Source: Maricaulis sp965657935 (lineage in GTDB: Bacteria > Pseudomonadota > Alphaproteobacteria > Caulobacterales > Maricaulaceae). Taken from it: a stretch of DNA of 15,406 nucleotides. This document shows, piece after piece, positions 1-7,951 of the stretch (the stretch's first letter is position 1; each line of letters begins with the position of its first letter). The stretch covers positions 1-15,406 of the forward strand of contig CBFHQE010000070.1 of assembly GCA_965657935.1 (NCBI GenBank). The letters are read 5' to 3'. A model generated the notes under the pieces. That model was not told the origin of the DNA. It was given only the letters and a program-made list of their open reading frames with translations, and searched no databases. The position numbers and the translations under genes were made by a program.

Positions 1-1956
1 GTGCACGAGGCCGTCTTTCGGACCGAAGAAGTTCACGAAGGCACCAAAGTCCATGACCTTGACGACCTTACCCTTGTAGATCTGGCCTTCTTCAGGCTCA
101 GCCGTCAGACCGTGGATCCAGTCGCGGGCCGCCTTGATCGAAGCCGCATCGGACGATGCGATCTTGATAATGCCGTCATCATTGATGTCGACCTTGGCAC
201 CCGTGGTCTCAACGATCTCGCGGATCACCTTGCCGCCAGAACCGATAACGTCACGGATCTTGTCGGTCGGGATCTGCATGGTCTCGATACGCGGTGCGAA
301 CTCACCGAGTTCTTCACGTGCGGTGTCGAGCGCCTTGGCCATCTCGTCCAGGATGTGCATGCGCCCACCCTTGGCCTGGTCCAGAGCCGTTTCCATGATG
401 TCCTTGGTGATACCGGCGATCTTGATGTCCATCTGCAGCGATGTGACACCCTCTTCGGTTCCGGCAACCTTGAAGTCCATATCGCCGAGATGATCTTCAT
501 CACCCAGGATATCAGACAGGACAGCAACGCCCTCCGGATCCTTGATCAGACCCATGGCGATACCGGACACCGGACGCGTGATCGGGACACCCGCATCCAT
601 CATGGCCAGGGATGCACCACAAACTGTCGCCATGGAGGACGAACCATTGGACTCGGTGATCTCGGACACGAGGCGGATTGTGTACGGGAAGTCTTCGCCG
701 GTCGGGATGACCGCACGAACAGCGCGCCAGGCCAGCTTGCCGTGACCAATTTCACGACGACCTGGTGCCAGGCGGAACGAGGTTTCGCCGACAGAGTAAG
801 GCGGGAAGTTGTAGTGGAGCATGAAGCGCTCCTTGTACGTTCCCGTCAGATCATCGATGAACTGCTCGTCGTCACCCGTGCCAAGGGTCGCAACGACCAT
901 GGCCTGGGTTTCACCACGGGTGAACAGGGCAGAACCGTGTGTCCGCGGCAGGATGCCGGCCTCGGAGACGATGGAACGAACCTGGTCGAGCGAACGACCG
1001 TCGATACGCTTGCCCGTCTTGATGATGCCGCCGCGAACAACGGAGGCTTCAACAGATTTGAGCACGTCCTTGAGAACGGTCTCGCCGATGCCATCCGGAT
1101 TGTCTTCGGTCTGAAGCAGGGCTGCGACAGCCTTTTCCTTCGCTTCGCCAACCGCCGCATAACGCTCGGTTTTCTCAACGATGGTGTAGGCCTTGGCAAT
1201 GTCGTCACCGACCAGCTCGCGAACCTTGGCTTCTTCGGCGGAATGGTCTTCCGGCGCGTAGTCCCAAGGCTCCTTGGCTGCTTTTTCAGCCAAGCGGATG
1301 ATGGCGTCGAGCACGGGCTGGAACGCCTCGTGACCCGCAACGACCGCACCCAGCATGATTTCCTCGGACAGCTCCTTGGCTTCCGATTCAACCATCATCA
1401 CAGCATCGCCCGTTCCGGCGACTACCAGGTCGAGATCGCTCTCGGCCATATCGTCAACCTGCGGGTTGATGACGTATTCGCCATCGATATAGCCAACGCG
1501 AGCGGCAGCAATCGGGCCCATGAAAGGCAGGCCGGACAGGCACAGCGCAGCAGAAGCGCCAACCATGCCGACAACATCCGGATCGTTTTCCATGTCGTGA
1601 GACAGGACCGTGATCATGACCTGGACTTCGTTCTTGAAGCCCTTCACGAACAACGGACGGATCGGACGGTCGATGAGACGAGACGTCAGTGTCTCTTTCT
1701 CGGTCGGGCGACCTTCGCGTTTAAAAAAGCCACCAGGAATCTTACCGGCGGCGAAGTATTTCTCTTGATAGTTGACGGTCAGCGGGAAGAAATCAGCCCC
1801 CGGCTTGACCTGCTTGACGCCTACGGCGGTGGCGAGAACCGTAGTCTCGCCATAGGTCACCATGACCGCGCCGTCTGCCTGTCGGGCGACCCGCCCGGTT
1901 TCGATGGTCAGCGGGCGACCCGCCCACTCGATCGTTTCTTTTTGGATATCGAACAT
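1..1956 (-). CDS. pnp: Polyribonucleotide nucleotidyltransferase (PNPase), 3' end cut by window edge
   Basis: Phosphorolytic 3'-5' exoribonuclease of RNA turnover, usually trimeric and a degradosome partner. The reading frame starts at ATG 1956 (Met-Phe-Asp-Ile-Gln-Lys-Glu) and stays open to position 1, giving 652 residues; full-length family members are about 700-720, so the end of the S1 domain lies outside. The second RNase PH-like core contains the catalytic block DILGDEDHLGDMDF at residues 482-495, with the metal/phosphate-site aspartates 486 and 492 present. A KH domain follows (about 556-615, GSGG loop near 572-575), and an S1 domain starts near residue 622 (KVMDFGAFVNFF). The gene lies 29 nt after rpsO. 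Only a weak purine stretch (GAAAGA) precedes the start, which would fit partial translational coupling or a weak RBS. Opposite-strand frames over this gene are long but are shadows of it. Confidence 0.97.
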   Translation of the reverse strand, partial: MFDIQKETIEWAGRPLTIETGRVARQADGAVMVTYGETTVLATAVGVKQVKPGADFFPLTVNYQEKYFAAGKIPGGFFKREGRPTEKETLTSRLIDRPIRPLFVKGFKNEVQVMITVLSHDMENDPDVVGMVGASAALCLSGLPFMGPIAAARVGYIDGEYVINPQVDDMAESDLDLVVAGTGDAVMMVESEAKELSEEIMLGAVVAGHEAFQPVLDAIIRLAEKAAKEPWDYAPEDHSAEEAKVRELVGDDIAKAYTIVEKTERYAAVGEAKEKAVAALLQTEDNPDGIGETVLKDVLKSVEASVVRGGIIKTGKRIDGRSLDQVRSIVSEAGILPRTHGSALFTRGETQAMVVATLGTGDDEQFIDDLTGTYKERFMLHYNFPPYSVGETSFRLAPGRREIGHGKLAWRAVRAVIPTGEDFPYTIRLVSEITESNGSSSMATVCGASLAMMDAGVPITRPVSGIAMGLIKDPEGVAVLSDILGDEDHLGDMDFKVAGTEEGVTSLQMDIKIAGITKDIMETALDQAKGGRMHILDEMAKALDTAREELGEFAPRIETMQIPTDKIRDVIGSGGKVIREIVETTGAKVDINDDGIIKIASSDAASIKAARDWIHGLTAEPEEGQIYKGKVVKVMDFGAFVNFFGPKDGLVH

Positions 1957-1985
1957 ATCGTCTTTCGTACGGATAATGTCGCGGA

Positions 1986-2255
1986 TTAGCGGCGCAGACC
2001 GAGTTTCTCGATGATTGCCTTGTAACGCGCTTCGTCTTTCTTCTTCAGATAGTCGAGAAGGCGACGGCGCTGAGAGACCATTTTAAGAAGGCCGCGACGG
2101 GAGTGGTTGTCCTTCTTGTGGGTCTTGAAGTGTTCGGTGAGGTTGGAAATGCGCTCGGACAGGATAGCAACCTGTACCTCCGGCGAACCGGTATCACCTT
2201 TATCACGGGCGTGTTCAGAAATTAGAGCAGTCTTGCGCTCAGCTTCAATCGACAT
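1986..2255 (-). CDS. rpsO: 30S ribosomal protein S15
   Basis: Primary binding protein of the 16S rRNA central domain, forming part of the platform and of inter-subunit bridge B4. The 89-residue product is the canonical length and carries the family blocks GDTGSPEVQVAILSERI (residues 20-36) and RRRLLDYLKKKD (63-74). The start is ATG 2255 with AGGAG six bases upstream. The gene sits in the standard position between truB (26 nt gap) and pnp (29 nt gap), and no terminator is visible in either gap. In many bacteria S15 represses its own mRNA through a leader structure. The 26-nt gap here leaves little room for one unless it extends into the truB 3' end; I see no clear pseudoknot. Confidence 0.98.
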   Translation of the reverse strand: MSIEAERKTALISEHARDKGDTGSPEVQVAILSERISNLTEHFKTHKKDNHSRRGLLKMVSQRRRLLDYLKKKDEARYKAIIEKLGLRR

Positions 2256-2281
2256 CGGGTTCTCCTAATATTCGTGTGGCC

Positions 2282-3238
2282 CTATGGAGCCAGATTAAAA
2301 ACACGCGAGGGCTGGAACTCTCCGGCCTTCGCATCGCCCAACGCCACTGCGTTCCCATTGTTCTCTGCAAGAACCAGGAAGGTGCAATCCTTGCCCGCAA
2401 TCGACAGCGGACGTCGTTGCTCCTTCAGTTCTTGCGCGATACGCGGGAGCAGGACGATTGAGCGTCCTTGCTTCAGTTGGAATGTCTCGTCGTCGGTTAC
2501 GGCCAGCGCCGGGATGTCGTCCAGCACGGTCTGAACCGGGAGCAAGGCTTCCGAAGCGGCGCCCTTATGGGCCATTTCTTCCAGTTCGTCCAGCTTTATG
2601 GACTCCTCCTCTGAGAAGGACCCCACCTCGGTCCGACGCAGCTCGACAATATGGCCTTCTGTATCCAGGGCGTGCCCCAGATCGCGGGCGAGCGAACGCA
2701 CATAGGCGCCCTTGCCACACCGCATCTCGAAAACCGCCTCATCGACGCTACGAACCTCGATAAGCTGCAGGGATTCAATGTAAATCGGGCGTGGCTCCAA
2801 CTCTACAGTCTCGCCATCACGGGCCAGATCATAGGCCCGCTCACCATCCACCTTGATGGCAGAATAGGCGGGAGGAACCTGTTCGATTTCACCGATGAAA
2901 CGATCGAGAACGGATTCGATATGAGCACGCTCGGGGCGGACCTCGGAGGTCGCGACCACCTTGCCCTCAGCATCCAGCGTGTCCGTGCGCTCCCCCCAGC
3001 GAACCGTAAAGCGATAAGCCTTCTCGCCCTCCATCGCGAAGGGGACCGTCTTGGTCGCCTCGCCGAGCGCGATCGGAAGAATGCCCGTCGCCAGCGGATC
3101 CAGCGTTCCGGCATGACCCGCCTTGTTTGCATTGAACAGCCGACGCACGGCAGAAACCGCCTTCGTCGAGGTCATGTCATAGGGTTTGTCGAGGATGACC
3201 CAGCCATTGATCGGCAGGCCCTTTTTGCGTCGCGCCAT
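2282..3238 (-). CDS. truB: tRNA pseudouridine(55) synthase TruB
   Basis: Converts U55 in the T-loop of nearly all elongator tRNAs to pseudouridine and also acts as a tRNA chaperone. From ATG 3238 (Met-Ala-Arg-Arg-Lys-Lys-Gly) the product is 318 residues, close to the E. coli length. Visible motifs are the N-terminal GWVILDKP (residues 12-19), the catalytic-loop block GHAGTLDPLATG with catalytic Asp47, YSAIKVDGERAYDLAR further on, and a C-terminal PUA-like region from about residue 240. A longer in-frame reading from TTG 3289 exists, but its extra 17 residues are not family-like. ATG 3238 is preceded by a purine-rich stretch (GAGAAAAG, 8-nt gap), so I take it as the start. The 5' leader carries a T-arm-like element, annotated separately. 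Confidence 0.96.
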   Translation of the reverse strand: MARRKKGLPINGWVILDKPYDMTSTKAVSAVRRLFNANKAGHAGTLDPLATGILPIALGEATKTVPFAMEGEKAYRFTVRWGERTDTLDAEGKVVATSEVRPERAHIESVLDRFIGEIEQVPPAYSAIKVDGERAYDLARDGETVELEPRPIYIESLQLIEVRSVDEAVFEMRCGKGAYVRSLARDLGHALDTEGHIVELRRTEVGSFSEEESIKLDELEEMAHKGAASEALLPVQTVLDDIPALAVTDDETFQLKQGRSIVLLPRIAQELKEQRRPLSIAGKDCTFLVLAENNGNAVALGDAKAGEFQPSRVFNLAP

Positions 3239-3257
3239 GAGGAAGTCTTTTCTCGTC

Positions 3258-3285
3258 TGGTTCTCATGCCGGGGATCGGACCCGG
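3258..3285 (-). promoter_or_regulatory. tRNA T-arm/acceptor-3'-end-like element in truB leader
   Basis: Read on the minus strand, 3285-3269 forms a perfect 5-bp stem (CCGGG/CCCGG) around a 7-nt loop TCCGATC. This matches the tRNA T-arm at G53-C61, T54, C56, purine 57 and A58, but has C instead of T at position 55. It is followed by exactly seven bases (CATGAGA, the place of an acceptor 3' strand), an A (discriminator position) and CCA at 3260-3258. No matching 5' acceptor strand, D-arm or anticodon arm is found upstream, so this is not a complete tRNA. It lies 19 nt before the truB start codon. It could be a TruB-binding pseudo-substrate, a scar of integration at a tRNA 3' end, or chance. Confidence 0.4.
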
Positions 3286-3329
3286 CCAAGCGGGGCGGTC
3301 ACTACGCCAATCAGGGCACAGCGGCAAGT

Positions 3330-4649
3330 CTATTCGCTCAGCGCCCGGTCGATGAAATCGAACTGGCGTTGATAGAAATCCGACGGCCGGCTCGGCCAGC
3401 GCGGCGCCTGCGTGCCATCGCCGGTCTGGCGCATGGCATGGTTCACATTCTCATAGACATGCACTTCAACCGGATGACCCTGGCCGTTGAGCCTCTCGAA
3501 GAGTTGCTGTGAACGATCCCAGGGCTGTTCCTCGTCCTTGTCACCCATCAGAGAAAGAAAAGGCGCATTGTTTCCGCGAATAACCGGAACCGGGTCGAAA
3601 TCCAGCACGGCCTGGTACCAGCCAAACCACTCCGCAGAGAGGTCCTGCGTCGGGTAATTCATCAACAGCGATGCCTCAAACCAGGGTTCATTTGCCACTG
3701 CGGCCCGGCGAGCCTCGAAAACCGAAAAGTCACCGCCTGAACGCACACCATTATTCCAGTCTTCCAGGATCGAGCGGACCTGGACCTCCACCGCTTCGCC
3801 ATAACCGGCCTGGCGCAGGGACAGGACCGCGTTCCACATACCCTCCTCAGCGGGCGTGGTCGCGGGCCCCGCGATCGAGATCACGAACTCCTCTCCTGAA
3901 CGCCGGGCAACCGCCAGCGGTGAAATCCACCCGCCCTGGCTGGTCCCGACAAACCCGATACGCTCCGGTGGCAGGCCGGTGAGCGCTTCGAGATGCGCAG
4001 CGACCATGGCTGCATCCTCAGCCAGATCATTGAAATCGGCCTGCAGCCAGTCTCCGTCTGACTCGCCAACTCCGCGCTTGTCATAAAAAGCCGTGGCGAA
4101 ACCGGCTTCGGCAAACATCTGGGCATCAAAACGGGAGGCGTCGCGTGGCTGAGAACCGGAACCGTGCACAAAGACGACGCCTGCTCGCGCAGGCCCGTGC
4201 TGGGGAAGCATGACAGATACACCGAGAACTCCGGCCGGTCCGGGCAGGCTGGTTCGGGTTTCGGACAGGGAGGCAATAGCGCCAGTATGCTCCAGCTGCA
4301 GACTGGCCGGAGCCATATCCCGGCTTTCCGTCCACTGGCCCTGCACGCTGGTATCGCCGGTATATCCTAGTGTCAGCTGTTGCGGTCCACTGTCCGACGG
4401 GATGGTGACGACAAAACCGTCATCGTTTCGCTCAACCTCGATTGCCGGCCAGCCGGTCACACCGATATCAAGCAGATCGACATCAGCTGAATAGCTCCCA
4501 TCGGCGTCCTCGATATTGACGCGGATCCGTGTGGTTTCACTGTCGAGCGAGGCTTCACCCATCCAGGCGCCAGCAAACTCCTGTGCCTGCACCACACCAA
4601 GGGGGCCCAGCACCAACATGCCAAGCAAGACGCCTGATTTCCGCAACAC
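3330..4649 (-). CDS. Exported alpha/beta-fold hydrolase with N-terminal beta-rich domain
   Basis: Predicted secreted or periplasmic serine hydrolase of unknown substrate (esterase or peptidase-like). The start is chosen at GTG 4649: the GAGGTGA at 4664-4658 is a 7-nt match to the Shine-Dalgarno consensus with 8-nt spacing, and it gives a clean signal peptide (Leu-Arg-Lys-Ser, hydrophobic core, VQA cleavage near residue 22). An upstream in-frame GTG at 4661 lies inside that SD and is unlikely. The mature protein has a beta-rich, lipocalin-like region (about 23-125). An alpha/beta hydrolase domain follows, with the oxyanion HGSGS (162-166), YDKRGVGESDG (189-199), the nucleophile elbow GTSQGG (Ser237), an acid candidate in GDKDEEQP (Asp370 or Asp372) and the histidine in NHAM (His404). 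The triad is complete in order. It sits upstream of truB on the same strand with a 91-nt gap, and has no usual place in this operon. Confidence 0.88.
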   Translation of the reverse strand: MLRKSGVLLGMLVLGPLGVVQAQEFAGAWMGEASLDSETTRIRVNIEDADGSYSADVDLLDIGVTGWPAIEVERNDDGFVVTIPSDSGPQQLTLGYTGDTSVQGQWTESRDMAPASLQLEHTGAIASLSETRTSLPGPAGVLGVSVMLPQHGPARAGVVFVHGSGSQPRDASRFDAQMFAEAGFATAFYDKRGVGESDGDWLQADFNDLAEDAAMVAAHLEALTGLPPERIGFVGTSQGGWISPLAVARRSGEEFVISIAGPATTPAEEGMWNAVLSLRQAGYGEAVEVQVRSILEDWNNGVRSGGDFSVFEARRAAVANEPWFEASLLMNYPTQDLSAEWFGWYQAVLDFDPVPVIRGNNAPFLSLMGDKDEEQPWDRSQQLFERLNGQGHPVEVHVYENVNHAMRQTGDGTQAPRWPSRPSDFYQRQFDFIDRALSE

Positions 4650-4863
4650 AACTCTCTTCACCTCAACCAGTCGGGCTGTTCCGATGCGCTACATATGATC
4701 CAAAGTCCGTCCACCGTGAGGGGGATTACCGTGTTCAGCATCCCGGCTCGCTGCCGTTCAGCGCAGATCCGGCGCCGTTAAGCGATTGGAAGCCACCGCC
4801 GCTCCAGACTTGCTTGTGAAACACCGGCACAGCGGACTAGGTGAGAGGCGTAAAGGAGACCCC
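4650..4863. other. Divergent intergenic region between the two hydrolases
   Basis: This 214-nt stretch must hold the promoters of both hydrolase genes. I find no ORF with coding character, no convincing -35/-10 pair and no inverted repeat. The Shine-Dalgarno sequences of both genes (4664-4658 minus, 4853-4858 plus) are the only clear signals. Confidence 0.5.
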
Positions 4864-6213
4864 ATGATTCGTGCGCTGTTACTTGCTTTCCTTTTGACCC
4901 TGACTGCCGCCCCGGCCCTCGCCCAGGACCCGGAGGTCAGCGCGCGTCTACGCGCCTATTTCGAACCGCTGGAAGCCACTCGCGACTTTTCAGGTGTTAT
5001 AGCGGTACGCCAGGGCGACCAACTGATCAGCTATGAGCGCTTCGGCTATGCGAACTGGGAGACGGGTTCGCCCTTCACGCCACAAACAGCTTTCCCGGTC
5101 GGGTCCGTGACCAAGAGCCTGACCGCCGGTCTCATTATCCGGATGAGCCGCGATGGCGAGCTTGATCTGGATGCTCCGGTGCGTCGGTATGTACCAGATC
5201 TCGACCCGGCCTTCACGGCCAGCGTCGCGGACGTCTTGCAACACCAGGCCGGCCTGCCGCGGGACTTCCCGCCCGGCGCTCTCGCGGATACTCGTTCAGC
5301 TACGGTTGTCCACTGGCTGAACGATACACAAGATTTTCAACCGGGCCCGCATGCAGAGCGCTACTCGAATATCGGATACAGCCTGCTTGCCATTGTCGCT
5401 GAGCGCGCTGGCCAAGGCCGGTTCGAGACGCTGGTGACGATGGACATACTGTCCCCTTTGGGCATGACCGAAAGCCGTCTTTCGCGTGAGCGGCGGGAGC
5501 TGAGTGTGACGGGTTATGCCCCCGGCCCGCTACCCCTGGACCTGCAGCCTCCCCTGGTCGACGGCCCGGGTTTTGGCGCGGGCGGCTTGGTCACGACGAT
5601 AGACGATCTGATGCGTCTGGCCTCGGCCGTGGCGTCCCGGGAACTGGACCTGTTTCAGCCGGATGGCAGCCTGATCGGAAGTTTTTCGGTACGGACGCTT
5701 GGCGACGAGGTCATCTACACCATCCAGGGCAGTGTACCAGGCTTTTCCGGCGGGGCTTCCGCCATTCCCGCGCAGGATATGATCATCGCCTATGCCACCA
5801 ATATCGAATCCTATCCCAACTGGGGAATTCGAGATGTGTTGCATCGCCTGGTGCTAGGCGAAGACGTCATCCCGGCAAGCGTGCGTCAGCCCACTTATGC
5901 GCTGGATGACGCCCATCGTGACTTGGTCGGGACGTATGAAAGTAACGGATTTGGTCCGATTGAAATCGCGTTAGCCGAAGATGGCTTGGCGTTGACCCTG
6001 ACCGATCGTGGCTGGAGCTTTTACCTGACCCCGCAACCGGCTGGCGCGGTGCTCTGGCGCACCTTCAATATTCATTTCGCTCCGGACCGAGATGAAACGG
6101 GTGTATTGACCGGCCTGACGGCCACGCAACAGATGCTTGGCCAGGAAGCCAACGTTTCGAACTGGCCCCGAGACCTGCCGCCAGCTCCCGAGACGGATGG
6201 AATTGGAGACTAG
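4864..6213 (+). CDS. Exported serine hydrolase, beta-lactamase / DD-peptidase (class C-like) family
   Basis: A penicillin-binding-protein-fold serine hydrolase of the AmpC/D-Ala-D-Ala carboxypeptidase/esterase superfamily; the actual substrate cannot be told from sequence. ATG 4864 is fixed by AAAGGAGA 5 nt upstream and by a good signal peptide (MIRALLLAFL..., cleavage near APALA, residue 20). The product is 449 residues. Catalytic motifs are S-V-T-K (Ser81, Lys84) and Y-S-N (167-169). The third motif region is QGSVPGFSGG (288-297), where the usual His/Lys-Thr/Gly-Gly is replaced by Gln-Gly; this argues against an efficient antibiotic-degrading beta-lactamase. A C-terminal beta-rich domain occupies about 360-449. 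The gene diverges from the alpha/beta hydrolase. Its TAG stop (6211-6213) overlaps the rbfA stop on the other strand within CTAG. Confidence 0.9.
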   Translation: MIRALLLAFLLTLTAAPALAQDPEVSARLRAYFEPLEATRDFSGVIAVRQGDQLISYERFGYANWETGSPFTPQTAFPVGSVTKSLTAGLIIRMSRDGELDLDAPVRRYVPDLDPAFTASVADVLQHQAGLPRDFPPGALADTRSATVVHWLNDTQDFQPGPHAERYSNIGYSLLAIVAERAGQGRFETLVTMDILSPLGMTESRLSRERRELSVTGYAPGPLPLDLQPPLVDGPGFGAGGLVTTIDDLMRLASAVASRELDLFQPDGSLIGSFSVRTLGDEVIYTIQGSVPGFSGGASAIPAQDMIIAYATNIESYPNWGIRDVLHRLVLGEDVIPASVRQPTYALDDAHRDLVGTYESNGFGPIEIALAEDGLALTLTDRGWSFYLTPQPAGAVLWRTFNIHFAPDRDETGVLTGLTATQQMLGQEANVSNWPRDLPPAPETDGIGD

Positions 6214-6623
6214 TCCTGGTCTTTACCGCCCTCTTCGTTCAGATCCTGGGCGACTTCAGGACGTGATAGCAATTCGTCAACCTGGCTGGCCGTGTCAAAA
6301 CTGGTATCGGCGTGAAAGTGCAGCTCCGGCGTGAACTTCAGATCGATCTGCCGCCCAAGGCGACCGCGCAGGAAACCCGCGGTTTTGTTCAGCGCGGCGG
6401 CCAGCGCCTTGGAATCACCTTGTCCGAGCGGCGCGACATAGACTTTCGCCGTCCGCAAATCAGGGCTGGGGCGAACTTCAGTGACCGATATCATGACCGA
6501 CTCCAACGCCGGATCACGCAGACCTTCCCGAGCGAGAATATCAACGAGGGCGTGACGGATCAGTTCGCCAGCGCGCAATTGCCTCTGGGACGGCCCTCTG
6601 GAGTTATCGAAACGTTTTGCCAT
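6210..6623 (-). CDS. rbfA: 30S ribosome-binding factor A
   Basis: Cold-shock-related assembly factor that binds the 30S subunit and assists 16S rRNA 5' end maturation. The 137-residue product has a type II KH fold, with family features LRAGELIRHALVDILAREGLRD across the first helix, the central VMISVTEVRPSPDLRTAKVYV segment, and ELHFHADTSFD before the last strand/helix. ATG 6623 is chosen over a TTG seven codons upstream because the product then begins at the usual family position, and an AGGTG sits just ahead of it. rbfA normally follows infB in the same transcript. Here three opposite-strand genes and terminators intervene, so it must have its own promoter in 6624-6799, where I cannot identify one with confidence. 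Its leader contains a small hairpin (GCGGG/CCCGC, 6650-6665). Confidence 0.95.
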   Translation of the reverse strand: MAKRFDNSRGPSQRQLRAGELIRHALVDILAREGLRDPALESVMISVTEVRPSPDLRTAKVYVAPLGQGDSKALAAALNKTAGFLRGRLGRQIDLKFTPELHFHADTSFDTASQVDELLSRPEVAQDLNEEGGKDQD

Positions 6624-6799
6624 GTCACCTGCGCCTTCCTGCAAGGCGCGCGGGTTTACGCCCGCAAGCGCTCCGATGCAAGTGCAGGGGCGAAGAACGT
6701 CCCTTCAGACCAAGATTTCATCCCTTGCTGCCAGCATGGCTCTGGCCTTGCGTTCACCCCCGCGATTTATCCACCGGATGTTTCTCGAGGAGCTCCCCC

Positions 6800-7294
6800 A
6801 TGGATCTGATCACCATAACCAGCCTGTCTGCAGCCATCATCGCACAGGACGCTCAACCCGCCGAACAGAGTGATGCCGAACGCATCGCGCGCGACTACAT
6901 GGCCGCCTATTCGCAGATGGACCTCGACCGGATGGAAAGCTTTCTTGCCGAGGAGGCGGTGTTTGAAGACCGCACGGCCTTGGGCGATATGGCTGGCCCG
7001 GACGGCCATCGTTACGACAGTCGCGCCGAAGCCATGGCCATGCTTCGCGATTTCAACGACCAGTATAGCCCGATAGAGCTCGGCTTCGTTTGGGACACCG
7101 TTTTTGAAAGCAATGGGCGGGTGATTTTCTCCGGACAGGTGAACGCGCTCTACCCGACCCAGGACGCGACTCAGAACTTCCGCTGGCGCGCGGAGCAGGT
7201 CACCGTCATCACCGTTCGCGGTGACCGCATTGTCCAGCACCAGGACTTTGCAAACTACGCCAATCCGCAACGTGGACTGATCCCGGCAAACTGA
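6800..7294 (+). CDS. NTF2/SnoaL-like family protein, copy 1 of tandem trio
   Basis: Small cone-shaped alpha+beta fold protein of the SnoaL/ketosteroid-isomerase-like superfamily; function unknown. ATG 6800 has GAGGAG 7 nt upstream. The 164-residue product starts with a short hydrophobic stretch ending in IIAQDA that resembles a signal peptide but lacks a basic n-region, so export is uncertain. The family helix is IARDYMAAYSQMDLDRMESFL (29-49), followed by AEEAVFEDRTA, and the C-terminal strand ends VRGDRIVQHQDFANY with the H-x-D pair at 147/149. It is more similar to copies 2 and 3 in these blocks than expected by fold alone, suggesting tandem duplication. It diverges from rbfA and is followed by a 165-nt gap before copy 2. 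Confidence 0.85.
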   Translation: MDLITITSLSAAIIAQDAQPAEQSDAERIARDYMAAYSQMDLDRMESFLAEEAVFEDRTALGDMAGPDGHRYDSRAEAMAMLRDFNDQYSPIELGFVWDTVFESNGRVIFSGQVNALYPTQDATQNFRWRAEQVTVITVRGDRIVQHQDFANYANPQRGLIPAN

Positions 7295-7459
7295 CCGATG
7301 AAAGCCAAGCCCCTGCTATTTCGACCCATTTTCACCCCGTTCATCCCTCGCAAGGGGCAACTCATCCCTTCCGGGGGCCGCAGGACTTTTCTCTTTGAAC
7401 GGGTTGGGTAGAAGAGTTGAAACGTAGCGGCGAGGGGCCTCTGCAAAGCGTCTGAACAA

Positions 7460-7951
7460 GTGACAAGTTTGATGGTCAACCTGCTGACACTGACGATGAC
7501 AATGCTGGCCAGCACGGCGTTTCAACAAAACCAGCCGGCGAGCAGCATGGATATCGCGCGCGCCTATATCAGCGCCTATGAGCAGCAGGATTTTGATGCC
7601 ATGCGCGGTCTGATGGCCGACGATGCTGTGCTCATCGACCCGACGTCATTTGACCTGGCTTTTGTACAAGCGCCAATTCACTGGACGGGAGCGGATGAGA
7701 TCCTCGAGGGGATCTCCGCCTGGAATATCGCCCGCGGCGAATACCACATTGATCGTGTTTATGAAGCGGCTGACCGCGTCGTTTTCGACGCCAGCATGGA
7801 CGTCTACTACGCGACCTCGGAGGGAGAACGTGGTTTTCGCTACCCGATCATAACCATCGTAACCGTGGAGAACGGACTCGTGACCGAACACCGCGACTAT
7901 ACGGGTTTCAATGAGATGGCGCCGCTGCCCGCAGAGGGAGAGACCCGATGA
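7460..7951 (+). CDS. NTF2/SnoaL-like family protein, copy 2 of tandem trio
   Basis: Second paralogue of the trio; function unknown. It is 163 residues from GTG 7460; an alternative ATG at 7472 would remove four residues. Neither start has a convincing Shine-Dalgarno, so the start is uncertain. The N-terminus (VNLLTLTMTMLASTAFQQ) is hydrophobic and signal-like, without basic residues. Family blocks are IARAYISAYEQQDFDAMRGLM (32-52), ADDAVLIDPTS, and the C-terminal VENGLVTEHRDYTGF with H144-x-D146. The stop codon overlaps the start of copy 3 as ATGA, indicating translational coupling and a common transcript with copy 3. It is the most diverged in the middle (residues 62-120). Confidence 0.83.
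   Translation: MTSLMVNLLTLTMTMLASTAFQQNQPASSMDIARAYISAYEQQDFDAMRGLMADDAVLIDPTSFDLAFVQAPIHWTGADEILEGISAWNIARGEYHIDRVYEAADRVVFDASMDVYYATSEGERGFRYPIITIVTVENGLVTEHRDYTGFNEMAPLPAEGETR

Noticed and set aside
1..1989. Plus-strand open frame of 662 codons opposite pnp
   Set aside because: The minus strand encodes an unmistakable PNPase with catalytic, KH and S1 motifs; the antisense frame has no recognisable motif and is explained by high-GC codon bias.
3258..3340. A complete tRNA gene upstream of truB
   Set aside because: Only the T-arm and 3' end resemble a tRNA; no complementary 5' acceptor strand, D-arm or anticodon arm could be found.
6617..6799. N-terminal extension of NTF2 copy 1 from an upstream in-frame start
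   Set aside because: The added segment is Arg/Pro/Cys-rich without family similarity, and ATG 6800 has GAGGAG at good spacing.
7295..7459. Interleaved short inverted repeats (CCCGTTCA 7336-7343 with TGAACGGG 7396-7403; CCCTCGC 7345-7351 with GCGAGGG 7430-7436), a pseudoknot-like order
   Set aside because: Arms are only 7-8 bp and far apart in a GC-rich gap; no known RNA class fits and no further support is visible.
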